A stretch of 64,000 nt of DNA, taken from contig JAHHHN010000026.1 in assembly GCA_019359325.1 (NCBI GenBank), positions 24,920 through 88,919 of the forward strand, in the 5' to 3' direction. The notes under the pieces were generated by a model that was not told the DNA's origin, searched no databases, and saw nothing but the letters and a program-made list of their open reading frames with translations. Shown here in pieces: positions 20,601-29,957 of this stretch (position 1 is the stretch's first letter; the number at the start of each line of letters is the position of its first letter). Origin of the DNA: Mojavia pulchra JT2-VF2 (GTDB lineage: Bacteria > Cyanobacteriota > Cyanobacteriia > Cyanobacteriales > Nostocaceae). A program made the position numbers and the translations under genes.

Positions 20601-23600
20601 AGCTACTCAGGTAATTTCTCGCATCCGCACCACCTTTGGCGTAGAAATGCCCTTACCGCAACTGTTTGAATCTGCAAATTTAGCAGCACTAGCGGCGCAG
20701 ATTGAAATAGCAATGCGGGGTGAACAACTGGCGATCGCAACCATTACCCCCGTTCCTAGAGATAAAAATCTCCCCCTATCTTTTGCCCAGCAGCGATTGT
20801 GGTTTTTTGACCAATTTGAACCAGGTAGCCCATCATATAATCTGCCTAGAACCGTTCGTTTACAGGGGAAACTGAACATAGATGCACTTTCAGCCAGCCT
20901 CAACGAAATTATCAAACGACATGAAATTTTGCGGACAAGTTTTGCAATATCTGATGGGCAACCAATCCAGGTAATTTCTCCTTCGGTAAACTTGCAATTA
21001 CCAGTTGTAGATTTACAAAATATTCCACAAGAACAGCGAGAATTAGAACTATACCGCCTAGCTAAAGAAGAAGCACAAACGGGATTTGACCTTACACAAG
21101 CGCCACTATTACGGGCGAAATTGCTGCAATTAGATGCGGAAGATTATGTAATTTTACTGACGCTGCATCATATTGTTTCTGATGGTTGGTCAACAGATAT
21201 ATTGATTCGGGAAGTAGCCGCACTGTATACAGCTTTCAGTGCTGGTAAACCTTCTTTTTTGCCACAATTACCTATACAATATGCAGACTTTGCAGTTTGG
21301 CAAAGACAATGGTTAGAGGGAGAAGCATTAAAAAATCAACTTGCTTATTGGCAGAAGCAACTATCTGGTGAACTCCCTATATTACAATTACCTACTGACC
21401 GTCCTCGTCCCACAGTTCAGACTTATGCAGGGAAAACTCTATCATTTGTCCTGCCAAAAAGCTTAAGTGAGAAATTAAAAACTCTGTCAAAACAAGAAGG
21501 TGTCACTTTATTTATGACACTGTTGGCAGCGTTTAAAATTTTACTATATCGCTACACAAATCAGACTGATATTTTAGTTGGTTCACCTATTGCTAACAGG
21601 AACAGAGCAGAAATTGAAAATTTAATTGGCTTTTTTGTTAATACTTTAGTATTGCGAAGTAACCTATCTGGTAATCCTACTTTTCGTGATTTGCTCAAAC
21701 AAATTCGGGAAGTAGCACTAGGGGCGTATGCTCATCAAGATTTGCCCTTTGAAAAGCTGGTAGAAGAAATACAACCGGAACGTAATTTGAGCCATAATCC
21801 TCTGTTCCAGGTAATGTTTGTGTTCCAAAATGCTCCTAGAACTACCTTAGAACTACCAGATTTAAATTTGGAAGTTTTGGATGTAAATAGCGAAACCGCA
21901 ACTTTTGATTTGTGCCTAACAATGGAGGAATCAGAGCAAGGTTTAAGAGGAAATTTGGAGTACAACACCGACCTATTCGATGCAGAAAGAATAAATCGGG
22001 TAGTTGGACATTTCCAAACCTTGCTAGAAGGTATTATTACGAATACTGAACAATGTTTAAGCAATTTACCCTTAGTAACATCTAATGAGCAACGCCAATT
22101 ACTAGAGTGGGGTCAAAATCAGACATTAGGGGAACATCTACAACAGGGTTTGTGTATTCACCAGTTGTTTGAGGCGCAGGCGGAGAAAACACCTAATGCT
22201 GTAGCAGTAGTATGGGAAAATGAACAATTAACTTATCGAGAATTAAACCAGAGAGCTAACCAACTAGCACACTATTTACAAAAGCTGGGAGTTAAACCAG
22301 AGGTATTAGTAGGGCTGTATGTAGAGCGATCGCTCTACATGGTAGTTGGGCTATTGGCTGTTCTCAAAGCTGGTGGTGCGTATGTACCCCTTGATCCAGC
22401 TTATCCCCAAGAGCGTATCGCCTTCATGTTAGCTGATGCTCAAGTTCCTGTAGTATTGACACAACAAAGACTTGTTGCAGGTTTACCAGCAAATTTAGCC
22501 CAAATTATCTGTTTAGATAATCTCATCACTCAAGAATCGACAGAAAATCTTTCTACCGAAGTCAGTTCAGAAAATCTTGCTTATGTAATCTATACATCTG
22601 GCTCTACAGGACAATCTAAAGGCGTGATGATTCAACATCGCAGCCTCACAAATGCCTATCTAGCCTGGGAAGAGGCCTATCAACTGCGAACTGCGGCTAG
22701 TTCCCATTTACAAATGGCTAGTTTTTCATTTGATGTGTTTACTGGCGACTTAGTTCGCGCCCTTTGTTCTGGTGGCAAACTCGTACTTTGTCCTCGTGAC
22801 CTATTGCTAGAACCAGCAAAACTTTATGAGTTAATGCTGCGAGAAAAGATTGATTGTGCAGAATTTGTACCAGCAGTATTAAGAAGTTTAATTCTGTATT
22901 TAGAACAGAACCATAAATGCCTAGATTTCATGCGAATCATAATTTGTGGTTCTGACAGTTGGTATGGGCAGGAATATAAAAAATTTCGTCAATTTTGTGG
23001 AAGCTCAACCCGATTAATTAATTCCTTTGGCTTAACAGAAGCAACTATTGACAGTACCTATTTTGAAACACAAACAATAAATTTATCTTTTGAGCAACTA
23101 GTCCCCATTGGTTCTCCCTTCGCTAACACACAAATTTACATCCTCGATAGCTATTTTCAGCCTGTACCTGTGGGAATCATCGGCGAAATTTATATTGGTG
23201 GTGCTGGTGTAGCTAGGGGTTATTTACAACGACCGGATTTAACTGCTGAAAAATTTATTCCTAACTTGTTTAGTCAAAAACCAGGAGATATCCTTTACAA
23301 AACAGGAGATTTAGGACGTTATCTTGCTGATGGGCAGATTGAATTAGTGGGACGGCTTGACAATCAAGTAAAAATTCGTGGTTTTCGCATTGAACTAGGC
23401 GAGATTGAATCAGTATTAAATCAATATCCCGACGTACAAGCAAATGTAGTTATAGTGCGAGAACATAAACCAGGCAATCAACGCTTGGTAAGTTATATAG
23501 TTAGTTCACAGCAAAATATTAATACTCCTGAACTTCGCAGATTTTTACAAGATAAACTACCTAGTTATATGCTACCAACGGCGTTTGTCATATTGGATAA

Positions 23601-23979
23601 ACTGCCTTTGTCTCCCAATGGGAAAGTAGACCGTAAAGCTTTACCTGCACCAGATACAGCCACTGCATTGGAAGCAAGCTTTGTCGCACCCCGTACACCA
23701 ACCGAACAGATAATAGCTGATATTTGGGCTGATGTATTAGGGCGAGAACAAGTGGGAATTTATGACAATTTCTTTGAGTTGGGAGGACATTCGCTCTTAG
23801 CCACCCAAGTTATTTCTCGATTGCGTGAAGCCTTTAAAATTGATTTACCTCTGCGTAGCTTATTTGAAAATCCGACAGTTAAAACTTTAGTTGAGTGCAT
23901 AGAGGGAATTCTGACAGTGCAAAAGTTGCAGGCTGTGCCTGTGCAAATGGTAGAAGACAGAGAGGAAATAGAACTATGA
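17608..23979 (+). CDS. NRPS interface-A(Asp-like)-PCP-C-A(Orn-like)-PCP
   Basis: Incorporates two residues. Residues 1-430 are a condensation-superfamily domain in which the HHxxxDG position reads LPALCAD (near 140), so it cannot be a normal condensation catalyst. It fits the 'interface' class thought to present the PCP-bound amino acid to a beta-hydroxylase, here the one fused to the preceding protein. The first A pocket reads A-A-G-K-I-G-H-V-G-(K). Its K-I-G-H-V-G part matches Asp codes such as DLTKVGHIGK, but the usual Asp235 is missing from FAADLGNT. PCP Ser near 993. A normal C domain follows (HHIVSDG near 1187). The second A pocket reads D-V-G-E-I-C-S-I-D-(K), one change from the ornithine code DVGEIGSIDK; lysine or another basic residue is possible. 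Second PCP near 2059. A repeat-derived insert interrupts a loop of the first A domain near residue 558. The stop overlaps the next ATG in ATGA. Confidence 0.92.
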   Translation: MQTETTSGFRLAPQQKRLWNLQQNSSAFCSQASILIEGNLQKEILQKAIAQIVNAHDILRTSFYRPPGVKTPVMVVADKSSFNWQYLDFSHSVQEDISLKIQELFWEARQEHQNLSQAYPLRLYLIKLLDAQHILIISLPALCADTRTIKNLVNQISQAYDQCCQGNEFSTEYVQYVQFSEWQNQLLEDEDAEEAQEYWQQQKISSLSALKLPNERQGKSEQFLTDTYQLVFSQELSDKIYYFAQKYDKTPDLILLACWQILIWRLTGESEIVIGTASDRRNYEELHNVLGLLATWLPIKTKFTSNLNFTELLAAVAQTLENAAEWQDYFVPEAVEQDCFIALPIGFEFENITKTNSDNTKVTFAVQEISSFIEPFKVKLICLQRNNGLVADFYYDINYFSQEIIQRLAKNFQTLLINILDNSNTPISQLGILSASERQQLLVEFNQTKADYRQEQCIHQLFEEQVEKTPDQIAVVFEDEKLTYQELNFKANQLAHYLQKLGVRPEVVVGICVERSLKFIISLLAVLKAGGAYLPLDPTLPQEALQFRLQDAEVSVLIRDWGLGTGDWENDVNLEDDWEKISQESTENLINNTKPENLVYIIYTSGSTGKPKGVAVEHQQLLNYLYGILPKLQLPANASYASVSTFAADLGNTVIFPCLCSGGCLHIVSWERASDPSALAGYFRDHPIDCLKIVPSHLAALLSSECWEILPRQSLILGGEAADWDLIEKIEKNASHCLILNHYGPTETTVGVLTYSVGEKIQETATVPIGKPIANTQIYVLDANLQPVPLGVAGELYIGGESLAREYLNQPDLTAQRFITNPFSDGVQRLYKTGDRVRYLCDGNLEFLGRLDDQVKIRGYRIELGEISTALSQHPAVRESVVIAREETSKEKRLVAYIVPTSVSVSDNDFRNFLKAKLPEYMIPTSFVILKALPLTTNGKLDRNALPAPEDVVSRETTFIPPRTPVEEVLAGIWAQLLGVPQISIEDNFFDLGGHSLLATQVISRIRTTFGVEMPLPQLFESANLAALAAQIEIAMRGEQLAIATITPVPRDKNLPLSFAQQRLWFFDQFEPGSPSYNLPRTVRLQGKLNIDALSASLNEIIKRHEILRTSFAISDGQPIQVISPSVNLQLPVVDLQNIPQEQRELELYRLAKEEAQTGFDLTQAPLLRAKLLQLDAEDYVILLTLHHIVSDGWSTDILIREVAALYTAFSAGKPSFLPQLPIQYADFAVWQRQWLEGEALKNQLAYWQKQLSGELPILQLPTDRPRPTVQTYAGKTLSFVLPKSLSEKLKTLSKQEGVTLFMTLLAAFKILLYRYTNQTDILVGSPIANRNRAEIENLIGFFVNTLVLRSNLSGNPTFRDLLKQIREVALGAYAHQDLPFEKLVEEIQPERNLSHNPLFQVMFVFQNAPRTTLELPDLNLEVLDVNSETATFDLCLTMEESEQGLRGNLEYNTDLFDAERINRVVGHFQTLLEGIITNTEQCLSNLPLVTSNEQRQLLEWGQNQTLGEHLQQGLCIHQLFEAQAEKTPNAVAVVWENEQLTYRELNQRANQLAHYLQKLGVKPEVLVGLYVERSLYMVVGLLAVLKAGGAYVPLDPAYPQERIAFMLADAQVPVVLTQQRLVAGLPANLAQIICLDNLITQESTENLSTEVSSENLAYVIYTSGSTGQSKGVMIQHRSLTNAYLAWEEAYQLRTAASSHLQMASFSFDVFTGDLVRALCSGGKLVLCPRDLLLEPAKLYELMLREKIDCAEFVPAVLRSLILYLEQNHKCLDFMRIIICGSDSWYGQEYKKFRQFCGSSTRLINSFGLTEATIDSTYFETQTINLSFEQLVPIGSPFANTQIYILDSYFQPVPVGIIGEIYIGGAGVARGYLQRPDLTAEKFIPNLFSQKPGDILYKTGDLGRYLADGQIELVGRLDNQVKIRGFRIELGEIESVLNQYPDVQANVVIVREHKPGNQRLVSYIVSSQQNINTPELRRFLQDKLPSYMLPTAFVILDKLPLSPNGKVDRKALPAPDTATALEASFVAPRTPTEQIIADIWADVLGREQVGIYDNFFELGGHSLLATQVISRLREAFKIDLPLRSLFENPTVKTLVECIEGILTVQKLQAVPVQMVEDREEIEL
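19281..19313 (+). repeat. GGGGATTGGGGACT-type repeat, in frame in an A domain
   Basis: Iterated GGGACTGGGGATT units, normally intergenic in Nostocales, are translated here as a Gly/Trp/Asp-rich stretch. They lie in the loop between the A2 and A3 motifs of the Asp-like A domain. The other A domains have a shorter loop at this position. Confidence 0.8.
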
Positions 23980-26900
23980 AAACGATCACAGAATTTTTGT
24001 CTTACCTTTGCAGCTTGGATATAAAATTATGGGTAGAGAATGAGCGCCTGCGTTGTAATGCGCCTAAAGAAGCCCTCACACCAGATATTAAAGCGGAATT
24101 AGCAGCACGCAAATCAGAAATTATAGCTTTTATCAGCCAAGCGAATCAGGCTTTTAAAGCCTCTTCAGAATCTATTCAATCTGTTTCACGTCAGGGAAAT
24201 ATACCTCTGTCTTTTGCCCAGCAGCGACTTTGGTTTTTAAGCCAACTAGAACCAAATAGCAGTGCTTACAATATACCTACAGCAGTCAGACTCACAGGTA
24301 AATTAAACATAGCTGCACTGTCTAAAAGCCTCAATGAAATTATCAGAAGGCACGAAATATTAAGAACTACATTTACTGTTGTTGATGGCGAAGCAATACA
24401 AGTAATTGGTAAAGGTGAAAACTTTACTTTTTCAGTTATAGATTTGCAGGCACTTTCCGAAGAAAAAAAACAGCAAGAAGTTTTAAACCTAGCTGCTTTA
24501 GAAGCACAAAAACCTTTTGATTTTTTACAAGGTCAACTACTACGAGCTAGTTTACTCCAACTAGCAGAAACAGACTATGTTGTATTGTTGACCATGCACC
24601 ATATAGTTTCTGATGGTTGGTCTACGGGAATATTTATTAAGGAACTCACTGCACTTTATACAGCTTTTTCTCAAGGTCAAGCTTCCCCACTTCCCGAATT
24701 GCCAATTCAGTATGCAGACTTTGCTACTTGGCAAAGAAGATGGTTGCAAGGTGAGGTGCTGCAAACCCAACTGGATTACTGGAAACAGCAGTTAGGTGGT
24801 AATTTACCCATTTTAGAATTACCGAGCGATCGCCCTCGACCCCCAATTCCATCTAAAAACGGAGCAACACAGCCTTTTCATTTATCTCAATCTTTAACCG
24901 AGAAACTTAAAGACCTGTCAAAGCAAGAAGGTGTTACCTTGTTTATGACTCTGCTAGCAGCATTTAAAGTGTTGCTGTATCGCTACACTCAGCAGGAAGA
25001 TATTATAGTAGGTACTCCCATTGCTAACCGTAATCGAGCAGAAATAGAAGGGCTTATTGGCTTTTTTGTCAATACTTTAGTACTGCGTACAAATCTTGGT
25101 AATAATCCCTCTTTTAGAGAACTGTTGCAGCAGGTACGTGAAGTAACTTTAGGAGCTTATGCTCACCAGGACTTGCCTTTTGAAAGGTTGGTAGAAGAAC
25201 TACAGCCAGGGCGAGATTTGAGCCATAGCCCCTTATTTCAGGTAATGTTCGTGCTGCAAAATGCTACAACAGAACCTATCAAGTTACCAGAATTAACCTT
25301 ACAAGAATTAAGATTAGAAAAAAATACTGCAAAATTTGATTTAACTCTCTCGCTATCAGAAACAGAGACAGGATTACAGGGAGATTTAGAATACAACACA
25401 GATATATTTAATGCTGACAAAATCACCCGAATGTGGAGTCATTTTCAAGTATTGTTAGAGGGAATTGTTTCTAATCCTCAGCAGTGCCTGTCAGAATTGC
25501 CATTATTAACAGCAAATGAACAACATCAACTATTAGTAGAGTGGAATAACACTGAAATTGATTATCCTCAAGACCAGTGCATTCATCAATTATTTGAGGC
25601 ACAGGTAGAAAAAACACCTGATGCTGTTGCTGTGGTCTTTGAGAATCAGCAATTGACCTATCGGGAACTGAACACCAGAGCAAATCAACTCGCTCACTAC
25701 TTGCAAAAACTGGGAGTAAGACCAGAGGTATTAGTAGGGATTTGTGTAGAGCGATCGCTCGAAATGGTAGCCGGACTCTTAGGTATCCTCAAAGCGGGCG
25801 GTGCTTACGTCCCCCTAGATCCAGCCTATCCCAAAGAACGGTTAGGTTATATGTTAGCAGATACCCAAGTTTCGGTGCTGTTAACCCAAAAACATCTATT
25901 AGATACATTACCCGCACACAGCGCCCAGACTGTATATCTAGACCAAGACGAAAATTTATTCGTCACACAAAGCACAGCTAACCCAATTAGTCAAGCCACA
26001 TCTGAAAACTTAGCTTATGTAATTTACACCTCCGGTTCCACAGGAAAGCCCAAAGGTGCAATGAACACTCACAAAGGCTTGGGTAACCGTCTATTGTGGA
26101 TGCAAGATACATATCAGCTAACAGCAAGCGATCGTGTTTTACAGAAAACACCATTCAGCTTTGATGTTTCGGTTTGGGAATTTTTCTGGCCTTTGTTAAC
26201 AGGCGCGAGTTTAGTTATAGCTAAACCAGGTGGACATCAAGATAGCAGGTATCTAGTTCAACTAATTGCTCAAGAAAAAATTACCACAATTCACTTTGTT
26301 CCCTCAATGTTGCAAGTGTTTCTAGAAGAAACAGAACTAGAGCAATGTGGTAGTCTCAAACGGGTAATTTGTAGTGGTGAGGCTCTATCTTTTGACCTAC
26401 AACAACGCTTCTTTGAACGATTCAACGCCGAGTTACACAACCTTTATGGCCCAACAGAAGCGGCAATAGACGTAACTTATTGGGCTTGTCAACCTAATAG
26501 TAATGAGAAGACAGTTCCTATTGGTCGTCCAATTGCCAATACACAGATATATATCTTAGATAAACATTTACAACCTGTGCCAATTGGTGTCAGTGGTGAG
26601 TTACATATTGGTGGCGTGGGATTAGCGCGTGGTTATTGGAATAAACCTGAACTAACTCAAGAAAAGTTTATTTCAAGTCCATTTGAATCAGGACATTTTT
26701 TATACAAAACAGGTGATTTAGCACGTTATTTACCTAAGGGCGATATTGAATACCTGGGACGCATTGACCATCAGGTTAAATTGCGGGGATTCCGCATTGA
26801 AATTGGGGAAATTGAGGCAGCAATTCATCAACATCCAGAAATCAGAGAAGTTGTAGTTATAGTCACAGAAGACAGACAGGATGCCAAACGTCTTGTGGCT

Positions 26901-28784
26901 TATGTCGTTCCCCAGTCAACAGATATTTCTGTATTGGAACTACGTAACTTCTTAAAAGCTAAATTGCCAGATTATATGATACCAAGTGCCTTTGTAGTGT
27001 TAGAGGAATTTCCTCTCACATCCAATGGCAAAATCGACCGTCGCGCCTTACCTGTACCTGACACAATACAGCAGTCAGAAGAAAATACTTCCCTAATATT
27101 GACCCCAGTTCAAGAAATACTTGCTGGTATTTGGGCTGACATTTTAGCTATCAAACAAGTGAGGATTCATGAAAACTTCTTTGAATTAGGCGGTCACTCT
27201 CTGTTGGCAACTCGTGTTATTTCTCAAATTCGCAAAGTCTTCAAGGTAGAATTGCCCTTGCGCTGTTTATTTGAATCACCAACAGTAGCAGAATTAGCCG
27301 AAGAAATTGAGAACGCTACAAAAGCAGATTTAAAAGTCAAAGTTACCAATATAGGGCATATTTCCAGATCAGGCAATATTCCCCTTTCATACGCTCAACA
27401 AAGGTTATGGTATCTCGACCAAATGCAACCAAATAACACTGCATATAACATATGTAACGGTGTTCGTGTTATCGGTTCATTGAATATTCCAGCCTTAGAA
27501 CAAAGCCTTGATGAAATTATTCGCCGTCACGAAATTCTACGAACAAATTTCATTTCAGAACGTGGGCAGCCAATTCAAGTTATTGCCCCATCTCTCAATT
27601 TAAAATTGTCTATTATAGACCTGAGCAAACTATTAGATGCTGAAAGAGAACAAACAGCCCATAACCTAGCTATCCAAGAAGCAGAAAAGCCATTTAATTT
27701 AGATACTGAGCCGCTATTAAGAATTACACTTTTACGCCTATCTGAAACAGAATATGTGCTGTTTTTTACGATGCACCACATTATTTCAGATGGTTGGTCT
27801 ATGGGAGTATTAATTAAAGAATTAGTAGCCCTGTATGAAGCATTTTCTCTTGGTCAGCCATCTCCACTGCCAGAAATACTGATTCAATATGCCGATTTTG
27901 CTATTTGGCAACATCAATGGTTACAGGGAGAAGTTTTAGAACAACTACTTAGTTACTGGCAACAACAACTTCAAAACTTACCAACCCTTAAATTAGCCAC
28001 TGACTATCCTCGGCCTATAACACCAACATATCAAGGTTCAGCACAACTTTTCACATTCTCTCCCACATTATCTCAACAAATCAAAATCCTAAGTAATCAA
28101 CAGGGTGTAACGCTTTTCATGACCTTGCAAGCGGCTTTTGCAACCTTAATGCATTACTACAGTGAGCAAGATGACATTGTGATTGGTACAGATGTTGCTA
28201 ACCGTAACCAAGGAGAAACCGAGGGCTTAATTGGATTTTTTGTTAATCAATTAGTATTACGCACCAAGTTTGATGGTAATCCTAGTTTTCAAGAAATACT
28301 AGAAAGAGTTCGGGAAGTCACTTTAGATGCTTATGCACATCAAGATTTACCATTTGACAAACTTGTAGAGGCTATCAATCCAGAGCGTAATTTACACAGT
28401 ACACCATTATTTCAAGTAAAATTAATTCTTCAAAATACTCCCACAAATGCTTTGAATATCTCAGGTTTAACTTTTCAGACCTTGGAAACTGAAACCAAAA
28501 CCGCCACCTTTGATTTACTCTTTGATATCAGAGTTACAGAGCACGGTCTGACGGGATTATTGAAATATAGTACAGACTTGTTTGCAGCTAAAACTATCGC
28601 CCGGATGCTCAAACACTTTGAAACGATTTTGAGCCAAATTGTGGATAAGCCAAATGTAAAAATCAATGAAATCAAAGAAATCTTAGCGCAAGCAGACAAA
28701 CAAGAAAAACTTACTCAAGAGATAAATTATCAAAATTCTTTACAACAAAAATTGGGCAATATTAGACGTAGATCTGTTAAGTAA
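23976..28784 (+). CDS. NRPS TubC dock-C-A(Ser)-PCP-C
   Basis: Adds a serine and supplies the condensation domain for the final residue. I start it at the ATG sharing ATGA with the upstream stop, not at an upstream in-frame Met, because residues 1-55 from this start form a TubC-type N-terminal docking domain (FLSYLCSLDIKLWVEN and onward). C domain about 70-500 (HHIVSDG near 208). The A domain (about 530-1030) reads D-V-W-H-I-S-L-I-D-(K), a serine code. PCP near 1072, then a second C domain about 1125-1550 (HHIISDG) with no A domain after it. The C-terminal tail ends LGNIRRRSVK, which reappears as LGNIRRKAV near the N-terminus of the hydroxylase encoded next. Together with the domain order, this suggests that the hydroxylase was once fused here, as it still is in the protein encoded at 12.0-17.5 kb. 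Confidence 0.93.
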   Translation: MKTITEFLSYLCSLDIKLWVENERLRCNAPKEALTPDIKAELAARKSEIIAFISQANQAFKASSESIQSVSRQGNIPLSFAQQRLWFLSQLEPNSSAYNIPTAVRLTGKLNIAALSKSLNEIIRRHEILRTTFTVVDGEAIQVIGKGENFTFSVIDLQALSEEKKQQEVLNLAALEAQKPFDFLQGQLLRASLLQLAETDYVVLLTMHHIVSDGWSTGIFIKELTALYTAFSQGQASPLPELPIQYADFATWQRRWLQGEVLQTQLDYWKQQLGGNLPILELPSDRPRPPIPSKNGATQPFHLSQSLTEKLKDLSKQEGVTLFMTLLAAFKVLLYRYTQQEDIIVGTPIANRNRAEIEGLIGFFVNTLVLRTNLGNNPSFRELLQQVREVTLGAYAHQDLPFERLVEELQPGRDLSHSPLFQVMFVLQNATTEPIKLPELTLQELRLEKNTAKFDLTLSLSETETGLQGDLEYNTDIFNADKITRMWSHFQVLLEGIVSNPQQCLSELPLLTANEQHQLLVEWNNTEIDYPQDQCIHQLFEAQVEKTPDAVAVVFENQQLTYRELNTRANQLAHYLQKLGVRPEVLVGICVERSLEMVAGLLGILKAGGAYVPLDPAYPKERLGYMLADTQVSVLLTQKHLLDTLPAHSAQTVYLDQDENLFVTQSTANPISQATSENLAYVIYTSGSTGKPKGAMNTHKGLGNRLLWMQDTYQLTASDRVLQKTPFSFDVSVWEFFWPLLTGASLVIAKPGGHQDSRYLVQLIAQEKITTIHFVPSMLQVFLEETELEQCGSLKRVICSGEALSFDLQQRFFERFNAELHNLYGPTEAAIDVTYWACQPNSNEKTVPIGRPIANTQIYILDKHLQPVPIGVSGELHIGGVGLARGYWNKPELTQEKFISSPFESGHFLYKTGDLARYLPKGDIEYLGRIDHQVKLRGFRIEIGEIEAAIHQHPEIREVVVIVTEDRQDAKRLVAYVVPQSTDISVLELRNFLKAKLPDYMIPSAFVVLEEFPLTSNGKIDRRALPVPDTIQQSEENTSLILTPVQEILAGIWADILAIKQVRIHENFFELGGHSLLATRVISQIRKVFKVELPLRCLFESPTVAELAEEIENATKADLKVKVTNIGHISRSGNIPLSYAQQRLWYLDQMQPNNTAYNICNGVRVIGSLNIPALEQSLDEIIRRHEILRTNFISERGQPIQVIAPSLNLKLSIIDLSKLLDAEREQTAHNLAIQEAEKPFNLDTEPLLRITLLRLSETEYVLFFTMHHIISDGWSMGVLIKELVALYEAFSLGQPSPLPEILIQYADFAIWQHQWLQGEVLEQLLSYWQQQLQNLPTLKLATDYPRPITPTYQGSAQLFTFSPTLSQQIKILSNQQGVTLFMTLQAAFATLMHYYSEQDDIVIGTDVANRNQGETEGLIGFFVNQLVLRTKFDGNPSFQEILERVREVTLDAYAHQDLPFDKLVEAINPERNLHSTPLFQVKLILQNTPTNALNISGLTFQTLETETKTATFDLLFDIRVTEHGLTGLLKYSTDLFAAKTIARMLKHFETILSQIVDKPNVKINEIKEILAQADKQEKLTQEINYQNSLQQKLGNIRRRSVK
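26004..26725 (+). repeat. Duplicated Ser A-domain core, copy 2
   Basis: Partner of 3425-4146, identical over 26256-26725 (470 bases). Immediately after, the two copies diverge: copy 1 continues as RADGNIEYLG and copy 2 as LPKGDIEYLG. Confidence 0.9.
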
Positions 28785-28836
28785 GCTATTTTGGTTAATT
28801 TGCAACATCTGACTGAACGAATATAGGATACAAGCA

Positions 28837-29889
28837 ATGCTGACAAACCAAAATCAACAAAGTGGTTCCTTAAAATTAGGTAATATAAGACGTAAAGCCG
28901 TTAATGTTGGTGAGAATGAATTAATTAAAACAGAGTATCTTCACCACAGCCCTAACTTTCCTTTAGTTATCAAACCAGCAGTTAAAGGTGTAGATTTACT
29001 AACTTGGGCTAAAAGTAATCGAGACTTTTTACAAGCAGAGTTATTAAAATATGCAGCAATTCTGTTTCGTGGTTTTAATGTCACATCAATAGAAGAATTT
29101 GAGCAAATAATAGCTGCTATTTGTGGAGAAGCATTAGAATATCGCTATCGAGCCTCACCGCGTACTCAAGTAGCTGGCAGAATTTACACTTCCACTGACT
29201 ATCCGGCTGATCAAAGTATATTCCCACACAACGAACACGCTTATTCGCCTACCTTTCCTTTAAAAATATTCTTCTTTTGCCTAACTCCACCAGCACAAGG
29301 GGGAGAAACACCAATTGGTAATAGTCGTCAAGTTTTCGCCAATATTGACCCCAAAATAAGAGAACGATTCATTGAAAAAAAAGTTATGTATATGCGTAAC
29401 TTTGGTGATGGATTTGGCTTACCTTGGCAAACAGTTTTTCAAAGCACAGAAAAAGCTAAGGTAGAAGAATATTGTCATAAAAACGGTATTGATTTTGAAT
29501 GGAAAGAAGGCGATAAATTAAGAACCCGTCAAGTTGGCCCAGCTATTATCAAACATCCCATAACTGGAGAAATCGTTTGGTTTAACCATGCAACTTTTTT
29601 CCATGTCTCCACACTAGAACCAAATATCCGTAATACTTTATTATCTTCTTTTAAAGAGGAAGATTTACCAACAAATACATATTACGGTGATGGTTCTGTA
29701 ATTGAGCCTGAAGTTTTAGAGCATCTTCGCCAAGCTTATCAACAGCAAATGGTTACTTTTACTTGGGAAAAAGGAGACGTATTGATGCTCGATAATATGT
29801 TAGCCATACACGCTCGTAATCCCTTTGTTCCACCCAGAAAAATTTTAGTAGGAATGGCTGAACCCTATACTCCTTCAGTTGCAGTATAA
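28837..29889 (+). CDS. Fe(II)/2OG beta-hydroxylase, probably acting on PCP-bound His
   Basis: A 350-residue TauD-family enzyme related to the domain fused to the NRPS at 12.0-17.5 kb; both share the segment LIKTxYL and onward. The triad is visible as HxE in 'FPHNEH' and a distal His in 'MLAIHARNP'. It lies between a protein ending in an unpaired C domain and one starting with an interface-like domain and a His-like A domain. That context fits an interface-associated His beta-hydroxylase (IbetaH-His), a class known from siderophore clusters such as histicorrugatin. It is separate here, not fused, but residues 10-20 (LKLGNIRRKAV) repeat the C-terminal tail of the upstream NRPS. The His assignment rests on the next A domain and could be wrong. 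Confidence 0.88.
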   Translation: MLTNQNQQSGSLKLGNIRRKAVNVGENELIKTEYLHHSPNFPLVIKPAVKGVDLLTWAKSNRDFLQAELLKYAAILFRGFNVTSIEEFEQIIAAICGEALEYRYRASPRTQVAGRIYTSTDYPADQSIFPHNEHAYSPTFPLKIFFFCLTPPAQGGETPIGNSRQVFANIDPKIRERFIEKKVMYMRNFGDGFGLPWQTVFQSTEKAKVEEYCHKNGIDFEWKEGDKLRTRQVGPAIIKHPITGEIVWFNHATFFHVSTLEPNIRNTLLSSFKEEDLPTNTYYGDGSVIEPEVLEHLRQAYQQQMVTFTWEKGDVLMLDNMLAIHARNPFVPPRKILVGMAEPYTPSVAV

Positions 29890-29957
29890 AGGCTCGAAAC
29901 AAAAAGAATTTAATACCACTAATAGACGCTAGTACATATAAGTAAACAGGTATAAAT

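Noticed and set aside
23895..23975. Upstream in-frame start for the TubC-containing NRPS
   Set aside because: The extra residues are basic and unlike any docking domain. The ATG at 23976 starts exactly at the TubC domain and overlaps the previous stop.
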